Source: Glandiceps talaboti
Lineage: Eukaryota; Hemichordata; Enteropneusta; Spengelidae
Length of the DNA stretch: 64,000 bases
NCBI RefSeq assembly: GCF_964340395.1
Contig: NC_135549.1
Location: 18,609,842 to 18,673,841 of the forward strand
Reading direction: 5' to 3'
The stretch's first letter is position 1. Each line of letters opens with the position of its first letter. A program made the translations under genes and the position numbers. Shown here piece by piece: positions 11,901 to 25,676 of this stretch. Below the pieces are notes generated by a model. That model searched no databases and had not been told where the DNA came from. It worked only from the letters and a program-made list of their open reading frames with translations.

Positions 11901-12158
11901 TCGTGGCATATACATGCTAAGTTAACGTGTCTGGCCCTACCTTTCAAAAAAATGGTTCGGTCTAACATTGTTATGTCATATCACAAAAGGTACCGGTAAT
12001 TCACCCTCGTGTGTGCATTTCACACACCGGTACATATCACACGCTGCTAAGCAGGTACAGGATACAGGCAACCTCCATTAATGCAAGCGAACATTTTTGT
12101 GACATATTTTACTCGCTAAGTATTCATCGTAAACACACCATTTCTACGAAGTTGAAAA
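8945..12158. other. Intergenic spacer between TMEM229 paralogues
   Basis: AT-rich sequence with only short, unrecognisable ORFs. I see no tRNA, no clear transposon ends and no exon with conserved protein similarity. Regulatory elements of the intact TMEM229 gene presumably lie near the right end, but I cannot point to one. Confidence 0.5.
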
Positions 12159-12638
12159 ATGGCTATCCCGGGATCACCGCTACCTGTGTATGTTAGATTC
12201 TTCTTTTATGGAATCCATGGTTTCTTCGATGAAATAGTTTTTACTGCCATTTACGACTATATTTATTTGAAGCCAGACCCCCGTTTGATAGGATACACCT
12301 CTCTCTACTCTTTCATAATATACGGAACTTGCTGCCTATGTGTTGAGAGACTTTACGTGTACCTATGGTATAAACACCGCGTTCCGTCCACCATTCGAGT
12401 GCTTTTGTATGTTTGCATTGCGTTTCTATGGGAGTTCTGCTTCGGGTTAATTTTACGCCAGTTCAATGCCTGTTCGTGGGACTACAGCGACAGGGCTCTC
12501 AACTTTATGGGACTCATCACACTAACCTACTCACCGTTTTGGGCTATGATGGCCGTCTGGCAAGATATCGTGGCGGAATACCTGCTAAATTTGCGAATAT
12601 TACCTGCGACGTTACCTGTACAAAACAAAGACCATTGA
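12159..12638 (+). CDS. TMEM229: TMEM229-like transmembrane protein, single exon
   Basis: A 159-residue ORF with no intron. It matches the TMEM229A/B family over nearly its whole length: an N-terminal hydrophobic segment with FFYGIHGFFDEIVFTA, then FIIYGTCCLCVERLY, then WEFCFGLILRQFNACSWDYS and FMGLITLTY, ending in a short polar tail. Hydrophobic stretches at about residues 11-30, 48-70, 80-96 and 108-135 suggest four membrane segments, as in the vertebrate proteins. Vertebrate TMEM229B is of similar length. The family's function is not established. A second copy at 8677-8944 is interrupted by a retrotransposon, so this is the only intact copy visible here and the pair looks like a tandem duplication. 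Confidence 0.92.
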   Translation: MAIPGSPLPVYVRFFFYGIHGFFDEIVFTAIYDYIYLKPDPRLIGYTSLYSFIIYGTCCLCVERLYVYLWYKHRVPSTIRVLLYVCIAFLWEFCFGLILRQFNACSWDYSDRALNFMGLITLTYSPFWAMMAVWQDIVAEYLLNLRILPATLPVQNKDH

Positions 12639-15265
12639 ACATGTTGAACTCTGTCATACGGGGTAAATTGCTATGCTACAATTACTTTTCATAGACGCTT
12701 TCTCGCCTCGCACGACATGTGTGTTCGGTGCTATTGATAACCCTATACATGCTACTTTTCACTCAGGAATTACCGCAGTTCTTTTAACAATTCATTAGCA
12801 AAGGCATCGATCGACTACCCTAGCCTAATGCTCCATTGTGACAACAATCGCCATTTCAATGCAATGAAGACCACATAGTATGGAAAAATGGGATATTGTG
12901 GTATCCGAGCTTTGCAGATATCACCTATGCAGATAAGCTACAACCGCTTTATTATAGGACTTGTGAGCTCTTTGAGGTGGCACATTACCTAAGTTCACCA
13001 AGATTCAGTTGAGGGGTACTCTAATACGGCAAATGGAATTTTTTTTCCCAATATATGCCGAAATGAGTGATATCATAAAACTTGTAGAGTTCTTTTATAT
13101 CTGTTTTTTGGGTGATTTTTTTCCCAAAGTGTTATACATTCCTACGTGTATATATTACACTGAACACCATCCATTGTAGATAAAATCCACGATTTTTCCT
13201 CTTAGATAGGGTTGTCTAGTATACATAGATGAATCATTGAACGTCGATTTTAATCGAATACATATGCAAATAAACGTTTTACTAGAAGTTGATTCCAATT
13301 ACGATAATGAATGACATGGGTGCTATACAGAACATGTATTGATCTTGGATATGGGGGAATTTAAATGGCAGTAAGCAATTCCAGCTACGCCTTTTTTTTG
13401 AGCAGCTGTTATCGCCACTAAATATAAATGTATTTATATAAAAAAAACGTGAATAAGAGGGCAGTACATCATATCCACCATGGTAATTTATCATGTATCG
13501 CTAAAAATAATATAAATAATTAGATACGAACATTTATAATGAGAACAGCACCCAGGTGTAATGTTCACGTTAGAACACCCGTAAGCATGCTCTAAAAATA
13601 TGACGTAAAAATGCAATAAGTCAAAATTATTTTACAATTTCATCGACGAATTAAATAAAACTTAAATCAGTTTAAATGCTATGCCTAGACGGTTATTCTA
13701 TCTATAATTGTTCGACATAGTCGTCATGGCTGAGTCAGTTGTAAATAATACCACAATGCAGACATATATCATATCCTTGCATTTAAAATGTATTGTCAAA
13801 ATATTTTTTTTTTATCGACGTACTTTGGTAGATGCGAATTTAATTTAAGGCTAGTAATATACTGGTACGTCGTTCCGCAGCAAGCGTTATTTTTGGGGAC
13901 AGCCGCCGACGTAGATATATAGGTGTTCAAATTGATAGATGGATAGATCATAGACGTACGTACCCCCAGGGGTGTCTATGAATAGACAAACCAGGCACCA
14001 CGTTTGGAAGCATATAGAAACAAGTGGCTGGTACCTGAAATTATGCATGTATATTGTACATGTAGTACTTATTTACATGCTGTAAATTATTTGTTGACGA
14101 TGCAGTTGTCGTGTTTTTACATGTACAGTTCAGTTTTGCCGAAATAAGATTATCCCGCATTTTAAACAGTTGTGCGTTTCCATGGTTTCCGATAACCAGA
14201 AATACTCTAGTGTAAGCCTTCGATCCTAAACACTTTTTAAACATTTAAAACAAAAAAAAGATATTATAAGAAATTCTTTGTCTTCTTGACTTTCATGCAT
14301 GTCGGTTTTCTTTCCCTTGTGATGCCCAGTATATATTTTATCAAACTATCACAGAAGGGATATTCTGACCGATATTTCGTTTTGTGTTGGGTCGAAGCAA
14401 TAATTGTCAAATGTAAAAACCATTAACAATACATAAAATAAAATGAAATAATATTCCGACCTATACCTACATTATTCTCTGAAGCCATGTTATTGGAAAC
14501 ACGCAATCATTTATTTTTCCCCAGAAGAGAATATAATATTGCCATCTATCGTACTAATTAAGGGCATTCACTTGAAGAAGACAAAATAATGTCAAATATT
14601 GTGTATACCTATGACCCTGTCTGTAGTTCTGTCTAGTAAACCCGAGGATGTTAAAACACGATCCATTTCAAGATGATCCATTTCACATCAATGACAGAAA
14701 CTGACAGTTCTTTGACAGTAAATAACGTGAATCTAATAGGTGAATAAGTACGTAGCGCATAATACGTTTTTACCATTTGTACAAACAGAACAATTATTGA
14801 TGCCATAGATTCCCAGAAGGGTTCTGGAATTCTTGAGAGTTTTAACTCACAATCTCAGTAAATGTCTTAATGTAGGCAAACCTGCAGCTGAACACAGTGT
14901 TATAATTAGGCTGTCAGATATATACGTCGTATCGTGCCGCCTATTGGACCGCCGGTCTAACTCTTCCAAGCAACGTAAGGAGTTGGGCGCCCCCGGACAC
15001 CGTGAGTCTTACAGCGCTATGATGTCGTAATCAGACGGTGGATTCGAACAACAGCATACATCATGAGTGATGCAGTCATTAATTGATTCATTTAAATAAT
15101 CACAGAGTTGTATTCTTTGGTGATTGGTGACTCTACAACTAATGCACTAATTGTGTTATCTTTTAATGATCAATTATAAAAAAAATCACGTTCTGCGGAT
15201 TACAGTATGCAACCGTAAGTATTACTCGTCACTTCCAGTCACAGGGAGCCCTGGAACCGTGATGC

Positions 15266-15321
15266 AAACAAACAAACAAACAAACAAACAAACACACACA
15301 CACACACAAACAAACAAAAAC
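15266..15321. repeat. Compound (CAAA)n(CA)n microsatellite
   Basis: About six CAAA units, then about eight CA units, then two or three more CAAA units. Simple sequence with no coding meaning. Confidence 0.9.
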
Positions 15322-16681
15322 ACACTTTACAGGCCATCAAAGATTGACTAACATGCTAAATGTGTTGATATACTGGTTAGCTGATTGTGGCAGCTAGTAC
15401 TGTTACCTGTAACAGTGTTGTTAATGCTTACTCCACTGCCGACAACAATGATCATCAGCTTTCGGCACATTTCTTGCAAATACTGTATTTTTTTGAGACA
15501 ATTTATATGCAAATAGGATGGTACATGGTAAACAAATAAGTTTTTTAAAATCTTTTAAATTTGAAATCTGTTATATTTTTAAATTTTGTTAAATTTTGCA
15601 GGGTTTAAAATTTATTTACAGAACGATTGGATTTTTTAAACAGGTTTGTTAAATTCAGGCTAGTAGCAAAACTTAGGGTGGTGAAGGGTTATGTCTTATG
15701 TCAACTCGAAAAAAAAGCAGGCTTCCCACACGTCATGTAAAGGAGTAAAACTGTCGAACTCATAAATGGACAGTGAATTCACATACCTGGACGTTCCAAA
15801 TCTAAGAACTTCCGCGGAATTTTATATAAACTTAGTATCTTTTTTGAAGTTGTCAACTACAAAGCATTTGAAGTTGAGGGTTGCGAAAGATAAATACATC
15901 GACCCCTAGAGGTGATCATGTGAAATTATCACGCTTACTGACAATGTTCTCCCATTAATCTAATCATGCCATACTTTCTCCAAGATTATATTTAGATTGT
16001 TTATTGAATTACAGAGTAGCAGAGTTTTAGGACGTGTTGACTTTTTCGACATTTGGTCAAATTGACAGCATGGGTATTGTGTGTAACACCCCCTGTACAG
16101 TACTGTATTTGATAGTAGTCTAGTTAGTTCAGTACTAGTTTTAAATAAATTGTGTTCTCATATTTTGTAAGTTTATTTATTAGCAGATATGTTTTACATT
16201 TCTTGTAATTACTAATTTAATGAACTAATGGAAGGCCTATTCAATGCAAACTTTTATTAATATATATGCAAATTTAAGTGAATAAATTATATGTTGGCTT
16301 GACTCCATCTCTGGTCCAAGACTAATTTATTTTTCCCCTCCCCTCGCCAAGGAAACACGCATATTATTATAACCCCACCGTGTGATTGCCGATGTTGTTT
16401 TGTTTACTAATATACAGTATCCTGTTTTGTACAAATTGAATACACGTGTTAATGGCCAGGGATTCAGTACCATGGTCTCACATTAGTGTTATCTAATAAA
16501 TGGAGCCGTAACGATCACAAAGAAGCAATGCTCTTCTCCGGACCAAACATTTCAACAGATCTGTCAGATAACTGTTTTTGTCGCCACCCAAATTTTAATT
16601 CTAATTGTAACTCTAGTACAAAGTTCATAGATGCATTTACCCCCCCCCCCCACCATGTTAGGTGATCACATATCTGATGGT

Positions 16682-16946
16682 TATCATGCTAGCACAGGAA
16701 GCATTCCTTGTTACCATGCTAGCACAGGAAGCATTCCTTGTTACCATGCTAGCACAGGAAGCATTCCTTGTTACCATGCTAGCACAGGAAGCATTCCTTG
16801 TTACCATGCTAGCACAGGAAGCATTCCTTGTTACCATGCTAGCACAGGAAGCATTCCTTGTTACCATGCTAGCACAGGAAGCATTCCTTGTTACCATGCT
16901 AGCACAGGGAGTATCCCTTGTTACCCTGCTAGCACAGGGAGCATGT
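16682..16946. repeat. 30-bp minisatellite, about nine copies
   Basis: Near-identical units of ACCATGCTAGCACAGGAAGC plus ten further bases. The last two copies carry shared changes (A to G). Because the period is a multiple of three and the unit has no stop, two plus-strand frames and one minus-strand frame stay open for over 100 codons. This explains the ORFs here. Confidence 0.93.
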
Positions 16947-17423
16947 AATCTACACTCTGGTCTTCTTTTTAAGGTGAGTGAACAACCAGATTTTTTTGTT
17001 TCCAATCTTTACCTCTTATTTCGTTTCTATTGGCTGAATATTCACCCTGATTATTGACTAAATAGTAAATATGTGTCTTGTACAATTCATGCTTACATCA
17101 CCTACTTGTGAGTACTGAGTATTGACATGCAGTTACTTTCACATCAAATAATAACCAACTTTTAAGCTGAAGGAAAACAAGAGGATATTACCTCACTGAA
17201 CTAATACTTCAGACCCTGTATACCTACTAAAATTTACAACTCATGTGGCTTCCATTAAAAAATAATGATTTTCAAAATTTGTGATTATGTCATGGTTTTG
17301 TTACCTTGTAGATATTAGTATTTCTACTAAGTCAGACACTTTACAGACTTCTTAGCAGTCTGCACAAATTAAAAAAAAAAAAATGATCAATATACATAAT
17401 TATCACATTGTAAAACACTAACA

Positions 17424-17429
17424 TTTATT
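17424..17429 (-). promoter_or_regulatory. Candidate poly(A) signal of DDX20
   Basis: AATAAA on the minus strand, about 550 bases past the DDX20 stop codon. It is the nearest clear hexamer I noticed. The 3' UTR would span roughly 17400-17976. Confidence 0.35.
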
Positions 17430-17976
17430 AAACAAAGGATGTTGAAATTCAGAAGAAAGGAATAACAATCAAGAAAAAGAAGAAATTCAATGAATATCTG
17501 GGAACCTTTGAAAGGGAGAGAATTCATATAACTGCTGTTTTGCAATAACTTCAAAACGTAGTCTCGGTTACCCAGAGTTCACTTCAGCAACCCTGGGGCT
17601 GGGGCATAACAACATCAGTGATTGGAACAATAATGGCTGTGTGGAGAGGCTGACCCACAGCATCACCTCTGTAGTAAAATCACATGACGGCATCCCTTGC
17701 TACGAGTATTTTAGTTAATCTCTGAACACAAAGACGATTTTCAAACCATTTATAGAATGATTTCTGTGAAATATATACAGAGTTGATGAAAATGAAAATT
17801 TGGAATCATTTTTGTCCAATCAGTGGCTGTCACAGATTTCGACAGCGGGCATGTTCCTCTTTTACACGAATGACTTATGCTGTGCCCCAGACTCTTACTC
17901 AGCCATGAAGTGCGCCCTCAGCAGGTGAGGTTGGGTAAGTGAGACTAGCAATCTGTGATAGAGTACTACATTCATA

Positions 17977-20900
17977 TTACCAATGCTGCCAATATGGTGG
18001 TGGAGGTGTTGGATAGTTGAAATAACTCTGCATGTGATACTCATGTAGCCATGCATTATACATGTATGCATTGTACCAATCCCATGAAGGGTCACCCCTG
18101 TCTGGATAATTTCCTTGGTATGGTCTTTCCCACTGGGAATGGTGATCCATCCCAGGTGGACCCTGATATGGTGGTCCTGGATATGGAGGTTGTGCATACT
18201 GGGAAGTCTGAGTTGGATTACCGTTATCATAATCATATCTATCTGTTGTATAAGTGTTAGGGACATCGTTTTGGTAAGTGGTCTCTTGTCGTTCATATTC
18301 ACCTGTGTGCATGCTATTATTGATATGACTTGTACCATAAGCACCTTGGCTAGCATCTTGCCACGGGTTGTAATACTGGCTAAATTCATTATAAACATCA
18401 CCATCTGCATACAGCTTGCTTGTATCTATATCATAATCACCGTCATCAGTTTCTGAACTATCCTCCTCCTCCTCCTCCTCCTCGTCATCTTCCTCAACAC
18501 TCTCTTCTTCATCACCATTGGCATTCCAATCTCCTTGTTCAACCACATCCTTTCTCTCCTTGGCCTCCTTCACTGAACTGTCACCATCGCTTGTATTGTC
18601 AATGTAACTTAAACCATTTGTTTTCTCATCAGTAAATACACTTTCTGAATTATAATCTTGTTCATAGTTTAAACGCATAATTGAATTCTGCATTGTTTCT
18701 GAGTAGGTAGTTTGATTCACACCTGTCTGAAAACAGTTTTCTGCAATCTGTGTTTCAAGTATACCAGCCTGAGCTTGAAAGGAAGTGGAACTAGTTGTGT
18801 CATACTGTGAATCTCTGTTATCTATGTTTAGATCTGACAACTTTGTAACATTTTCATTGAGAATACATTCAAGTTCATCCTTACTATCATTGCCTTCTTC
18901 ATGCACATCTACTTCACTGGCATAAAGTTCAACTCCTGCAACATTACTTTTTTCGGTGTCATTTTCATCTTCCTTTAATAGTGGAGATACATCATTCCTC
19001 TCTATTGCAATCATACTATCTTCTGCATCATGGTGAACTTGAACGTCAGACCTCACATCCTCAACAACAACAGTAGACACATCCTCAACAACAACAGTAG
19101 ACAACTTATCAGCACTAGCTATGTTATCCACATCCTTTACATCTTTTGCGTAAAATTTCTTCCATGTATCTATACTGGTATTCTTAGTCTTTAAGAAGTC
19201 TTCAAAATCATCAACAGCATCTTGATAATTTATTGTCAGTTTTGTTCCTTGATTTCTCACATCATCTGATAAGGGTGGAATCACACCTATATTGAGAGGT
19301 TCATGGTTAGAAGGAGAGTCAGTTTGACAGCTCTTCTCAGCAGTTACTAGTCTGGCCCTAGTTTTGATGGGTTCTCCACCACCATCGTGTACTTCCATAC
19401 CTACATCCTTCCGCTGTTTTCTTCTCACACTCCTTAAATCCTTAGAAGGCCAGACCATAGCATTAGGTATATTGTCTTGGCTTTCAACACTCTTTTTCTT
19501 CCTATTGTTTGTGTCTGCACCATTCATAAACTGCCTTATTTCTTTCGTATCTGAGTTACTCTGGGGTAGGCTTGTACTTGGATCACCACCATCATAGAAA
19601 CCATTGTGAAGCTTACCATTAGTTTCTTCTGGTGGATTTGACATCTCGTCTTTGTTGTCTTGGTTCATCAAGTCACTGGTAATGGTGTCTGTAATATGGT
19701 AAGACAATTTATAAGCTAAAGAATAGAATTCTTTGAAAACACTACCTGTTTCTTTCTGGTATAAGTAATGTCAAGGAAGCATGGAAGTTAACGGAATATG
19801 GTCTTAAATCACAAGTGTGGTATGGGTTCCATAGGGTCCCCTCAATTGTAACTTGAATGATACTCTTCATACAACTGAAAGCAGATCATGAGATCACATT
19901 ACAATGGTAGTTAATTAATTAATTAATTAATTAATTAATCAATCAATTACATTGTAATTGTTTTTGTTCAATTACATTATTTGTATAATCATTATATGAG
20001 ATTATTACGAACACTGTCTAAACTTAAAATGCTACATCTTCTCATTTTGAAAATATTTAGAGGATCACAGATTTGAGTAGACATAAGCTATAAGACTTCA
20101 CCATTGCTTTTTATCTTACAGTATAACTTTGCAACTTCTAGTCTTTTCTATCGACATCCTGTAAATAGCTACAACTCAACCTATACCTTTCACTCACTTT
20201 TCCAGACATAGAAATAAGAATACACAACTTACCAGGCAGTTTTTTCATAGCAATGTGACAGTCCTGTTGAATTGTTAGTAATTGATGATATTCTTGTCCA
20301 CTTGCTGCATACGTAACTGCTATACCTTGTGTGCCAAATCTGCCTGCTCTACCAATCCGATGTAAATATGTCTTAGCATCGTAGGGAACATCTAAGTTGA
20401 CTACAAGATTCACTCTCTCAGCATCAATTCCCCTGGCAGTCTGAAAATCATGAAAAAACAATCACAGCTAATTTCTCTGGGGAAGACTTACAATGAAAAT
20501 GAGATTGTGAGCCTTATTGGCAATAGCGCCCTCTCTGTTGTATAGTGAACATGGATGGAAGCCTACGCTGGATGTAGCATAGGTGTTTGCGTGAGTGTGG
20601 CAATTCATAACTTGGCAAACTCTGAAATGAACTTTTCAAAACACAGTGCCCTCTATCAATTCAGCATTGCACATTTTATTATTGCAATTCTATCAACTGA
20701 TACAAGGTGAAGTGATACATACCACATGTGTTTTTGTCGATGACAGAAAAATTATAATTACTGGTAACCATTAAACAACTGTATTTTTGAGCTCTTCACA
20801 TACAGTATATATATTTGACTAGCTGAACAGAAAAAACTGTTGTTTGAATAAAGACAAAACTCAACCAAAGTCTAAGGCAGACATTACTTTTAACTCTATT

Positions 20901-23900
20901 CATTATGACATTGTCTATCTTTAGCCATCACCATTAAATAGACTCAATTCTACTTACAAGATCTGTTGATATTAGAACTCTACACTGGAATTTCTTTAAC
21001 ATTGCCATAGCTTGCAGTCGATGAGTCTGGTCCTGGCTACCAGATATATATGTGCTTGGCCAGCCTTTGACACACAGATAATCAGATAGGTTTTGAGCTC
21101 TGTGAAAAATGAAAGTTGAAAATAAAACCATTTCATAATCACAAATGTACTCTATTATTATATCCAGATTCCACAATGCAAATAAATTATCCATAAAAAA
21201 ATGGCTACGTAGTGATGAACACAATATGAGAGGCTCTACTTATGCTCGTCAAAGTCTTTGCAAAATTTTCATTCAAAGAAACCGAGTCTTGCAAAAACAA
21301 TTGAACAGCTTTGATTAAGGAAATTAGCCCAGGCAATCTTTGAATATTTTGACATGCAGAAAACTTGTCAAATTCTATGAAATTTTAAATGTACACAAAA
21401 GTGACAAAATCAAGCTGGCATAATGAAATCATAGTTTTATGTATATACTGTAGTGAACTATATTAATTTATAACATCATTTTCCATATAGCCTTCAGTGA
21501 TTGGTTTAGATTGTACCATGTGGTATGGACTATTGACCCATAGCGACCTCAATTTGCATATAAGGGGTACTAGTCACATTCTATTTTCCCTAGGGTAATA
21601 TTCATGTAACATGGAAATCTTATTGGGGATTTGCTTTGACTATGGACAGAACATGTGCCTGAGAAGTGATGCAACACTTTTATTGCCTGGCCTTATTTGG
21701 GCATTAATAGAGATCATATTACCCTTTCGGCTGCAGGAGATAGTTGCTATATAATGCCCTTGGGGTAATGGATATTTACTAATATCCTCATAACAAGGCA
21801 ATAGGGATATAAGCTTATGATATTTCACTGTCTGACTTTGTAAAAATAACAAAACACAGATACCCTTTTAACGATCTGGATCGCTGACTCTGTAATGAAG
21901 GTACATGTGACTTACCTTGTCTGGTAATTGGAGAATATCAAACACTGGTTGAATGTTACTTGGCTAAGGAGTTGTAAGAGATGTTGCACTTTGATTTCAA
22001 ATTGTTTATGAGGTAGAGAATTGTAGGACACCACTTTGTAATACTGAACTAGACCTGTTTGAGAGGAGTCTAAGAATTAGTATTGTGCTTCATTCTAGTA
22101 TTAAAAACACAGAATGATTACAAGAAGTCTTTACCTCCTACAATCTCTATATAAACTTTTGTGATTTCTGGAGCTGTGTAACATTCTGAGGAGGATCATG
22201 TTTTCTGCTTTTTAAATTTTTCAGACAAGATGAATATAATATCATGATTTAGCAACATGTAAGTAACAAAAAGCCTTTCCATAAAGATAATTAAAATTGA
22301 TGGCTTTCCTACACCTGAAAATGACCACATTATCAACCAGAAATGAAGTACTGTACTTTCGACAAAGGACGTTCGAAAACTGTGAAACCAGAATTTTCAA
22401 ATTGGCAATTTTGAAATTAAACTACAAATTACACTGATGCTCTTCGTGCTAACTGCAAGTTTTGTGTATTTGAGTACATCAAAAAGCATACTTTTTGAAG
22501 TTTTTTTTCATCCTTACCTTGCAAAGCCAGATCTTTAGGGTTGAGTCTAACAAAGACAGGATCTCTCATGTATGATGTCAGCTGCTGTGCCAGGTATTCA
22601 GGATATGTTGCTGATAATGCTAACATTTGTTTGTTCTCAGGAAGAGCCGAGTAAATCCAGCTGTAAAGTACACATAATTTAAATACACAGATGGAATGAG
22701 ACATACACTAATTTGTACTGACAGACAGTATGTTAACATTGTGGATACTGACTTCACAACTTATCTCGTACATTTCATAATGACTCTTCCATCCCAATTC
22801 TTTGATATCATAACAGAAAATTTAGCTTTCCTATAGATTACTTAACTGTAATCAGACAAACCTAACTGAGGTAACAACAGCTGCTTTTACAGTACAAGCA
22901 AGAGGGTAATCATTGTCTATACATAAACATAAACTATATTTGTATAATCAGGACTTCCATCTGAAATGAAAATATGTATGCTTGATAAATGAAGAGCACT
23001 GAGAGAAAAAAAGATTACAGTCATAAGTTAACCTACATCGAAGGAAATACAGTGTCTATAGGACAGTGAGTTTTTACAATCACTCCTACATTTCACAACT
23101 TACTTGATCTGTTCTTTGAAACTTTCATCTAGTAGTTTGTCTGCTTCATCCAGAACATAAAGTCTGATAGTGTTAGTGTTTATCAAATCTTCTTCTATAA
23201 GCTGTTTTATACGACCTGATTGACAGAACAAGAGATAAATGGTTATGGAATAAACCCACAAATGTTAAGGCATGTAATTCACTTACTCCTGATTTATTGA
23301 TCGTATTTAGTATGTACAGACTGAGGTGAGATGTACATAATACTGAGAAACTTCAACAAATGTAACTATAATAGATGAAGACTTCAGGAAGTGTTGTAGT
23401 TTTCTGCATGCCTTATACATCCTACCACTGTCTAACTTACCATGTATGGACTGTGACCATATATAGTACCTCAGACATTTGTTGGCTGTATGATGTAGTA
23501 CAAGGTATACTAGAAGTCTATACAAGTGTCCATAAGGGATGACCACACAATGTCACATAAGCTCAAAAATGAACTTTTTTTGTTGGGGTGGGGGTGGGGG
23601 TGGGTGGGGGGTATTGTGTCAATGTGAGTACTTCTAACCAAATTTCAAAAACTTTCACGCCTTCAATGATATTTTAAGGTGTTTACCATCATGTTTTTAC
23701 ATTGCATCGATCGTAGTCACACCCTACAATTTTCATCATGGTTTACAACTGTATATAAATATGTTGATGTCGCACTTTTGAATGTGCGTTTAGGGGAGGC
23801 GGTTTTGTCCTAAATGAACTGAGTTCATTTATTAGGCTTGTGCAACATGTGTGATCTTCCCTAAGTTACATCAAATTAATGTTAGTGTCACAGTAACAGT

Positions 23901-25322
23901 TCTTGTACAGTACAATTTGTGTGTCCTCTCATAACCATGTATATATTCTTAGTCTCTACAACCATCCAGTGACTACACTGTCACAATGTAATGCATCGTT
24001 ATAAACTGTGTCTGTTTCTATGCTGTATGATCTTACCTGGCGTTCCCACTGCAATGTGGCATTTGTTCAGTTTTTGTTTGTCTTGTGCTAGTGGCAATCC
24101 ACCAATGAAGACATGACATCTAAGTTTTAATAGAGCACTTCCAATGGACAGAATCACATCATGAATTTGTACAGCAATCTCTCTTGTTGGTGCCAGTACA
24201 AGTACTTGGGTACTGTTGCTATTCAACTGTAAACTTTCTAAGGCAATTACACTGAATACACATGTTTTGCCCGTGCCTGACTTGGCTTGCACTATTAAAT
24301 CTGTAAAATGAAGAATAAAACTGTCTCATTATTATTAAGTGGAATGGTACTATCAGACAATTAACTGTTCAGTTGGCCACTTGAGCTGATTCAAACCTGA
24401 TCACACAATATTTTTACTTCATGCACGGTTTTCAAGTGTTATAACTTATTTTTATGCATCGAATTCTGATCATATTTGAAATGTTAATGTTGTACATGGT
24501 TGTCTATGATATTATGATAAATTAGTTATAAATGTCTACGGTAAAATGGCTGTCTATGTGTATTAGCTCTGACCATCTTTGTGGTTTGAGGTATTAGCAA
24601 AAGCTTATCTTGACTTCAGACAAGTGGCCATGAGTTGACAGGAAATGTCATGTTACATGCTTCCTATATAAGTGGTTTGAGTTAGATGATAACAAGGTTG
24701 AAGCAGTAGAATATATAAATGCTATAGTACAAACATATGTCATATTTATATGTGCATATAAATTATAATTGTATATGGTATAATTTGTGTTCCTACAATC
24801 TTTGAACAGCCTAAAATTTTGTCTGCAGCTTTTCATTATGTAATTGTGATATTTGTTGACAAGAATGCTGTAATCTTATGAAAGGGAAGGATAAAGGTAA
24901 ACACTTTGTAAGTCGAATATAAGTGTGCCTGTCAATATATTTATAGATATATAAAAAGTCAAAAGAAAATGACGATGGACTGCTGCCTCCTGCTTCATGC
25001 TTGCAGACTGAGTACTGGACTGGGTTAAGACAGTCACGACTTTACATGTATTGTAAATTTAGGGCTGATATGGGCACGGCCCACTAAAATCAAAAGAACA
25101 CAAAATGACAAATCCGGTTCTATATACAGTACCTAAGCCACATCGTCCTAATGGAATAGCTTTCAACTGTATCGGAGACGGCTTTTCAAAACCCGCAGTA
25201 GTCAGGCCTTTCTGTACGGCTTCCGATAACAACAAACCAGCGAAGTCGACATTTTCCGCAATGAGGACGTCCGCTGTTCTGTGCCGTTCACTTATATTGT
25301 GAGCAGGTTTATACGAAGCCAT
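17977..25322 (-). CDS. DDX20: DEAD-box RNA helicase DDX20 / Gemin3 (8 exons)
   Basis: Core component of the SMN complex, which assembles Sm cores on spliceosomal snRNAs. Coding exons in order: 25322-25133, 24300-24037, 23215-23104, 22660-22518, 22054-21916, 21099-20958, 20440-20233, 19688-17977. All are joined by GT-AG introns with matching phases and give 969 residues (human about 824). Q-motif FEKPSPIQ ends at residue 52; Walker A AKSGTGKT at 69-76; DEAD at 174-177; SAT at 205-207; HRIGRAGR at 357-364. The phrase [19 protein letters not shown] is diagnostic of DDX20. The last exon encodes a 570-residue poorly conserved tail with an acidic Glu/Asp run near 18420-18500 and an aromatic, Pro-rich C-terminus ([20 protein letters not shown]), as in other Gemin3 proteins. 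It is head-to-head with twinfilin. Confidence 0.96.
19911..19939. repeat. (TTAA)n microsatellite
   Basis: About seven TTAA units in the last DDX20 intron. Confidence 0.9.
23585..23611 (+). other. Potential G-quadruplex
   Basis: Five runs of three to six G separated by single T bases, inside a DDX20 intron. The G-rich strand is the DDX20 template, so the transcript would be C-rich here. It meets the usual quadruplex pattern; folding is inferred. Confidence 0.6.
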
Positions 25323-25676
25323 GTTTCAATGCATACTACCACCAATGTACGCTTTCCGTATTTCACGTGTTACCGTAAAATTGTGTTCTTTCTTTCCGTT
25401 TTCTACGGCGAGCTCTCCGACGACACATTTTCGTAGGGGGCAGCCATGATGGATAACATATATAAAAGTTACACTCATTGGCTAGCCTCTCCGAAATCCT
25501 CTAAAATAAACCAATCAGCTTAGCTTTTACGTTTGCCAACTCAGGATATGTCACCTGATTTGAAGTACTTCCGGCGGCCGCAGCCAAGGTACTTCCTTTT
25601 CCTTTACTCGACTCAACCGGCGAGGAAACACCCATTTGTGTGTTGAGTTTGTCTCTCTCCGTGCTTGCGAGAAACA
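25323..25676. promoter_or_regulatory. Bidirectional promoter region DDX20 / twinfilin
   Basis: The two start codons face away from each other 354 bp apart, so both 5' UTRs and core promoters must fit here. It is visibly more GC-rich than its surroundings and contains an ETS-type site ACTTCCGG at 25567-25574 beside GGCGGCCGC. No TATA box is evident on either strand. Such TATA-less ETS-containing promoters are common for divergent housekeeping pairs. Confidence 0.7.

Larger units (their letters stand above)
12639..17400. other. Intergenic spacer between TMEM229 and DDX20
   Basis: AT-rich non-coding DNA with short homopolymer runs, a CAAA/CA microsatellite and a 30-bp minisatellite (listed separately). 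No ORF resembles a protein I know, and I recognised no RNA gene. Confidence 0.5.

Noticed and set aside
16631-17057. Overlapping ORFs of 105-131 codons on both strands
   Set aside because: They are the 30-bp minisatellite read in frame; the unit length is divisible by three and contains no stop.
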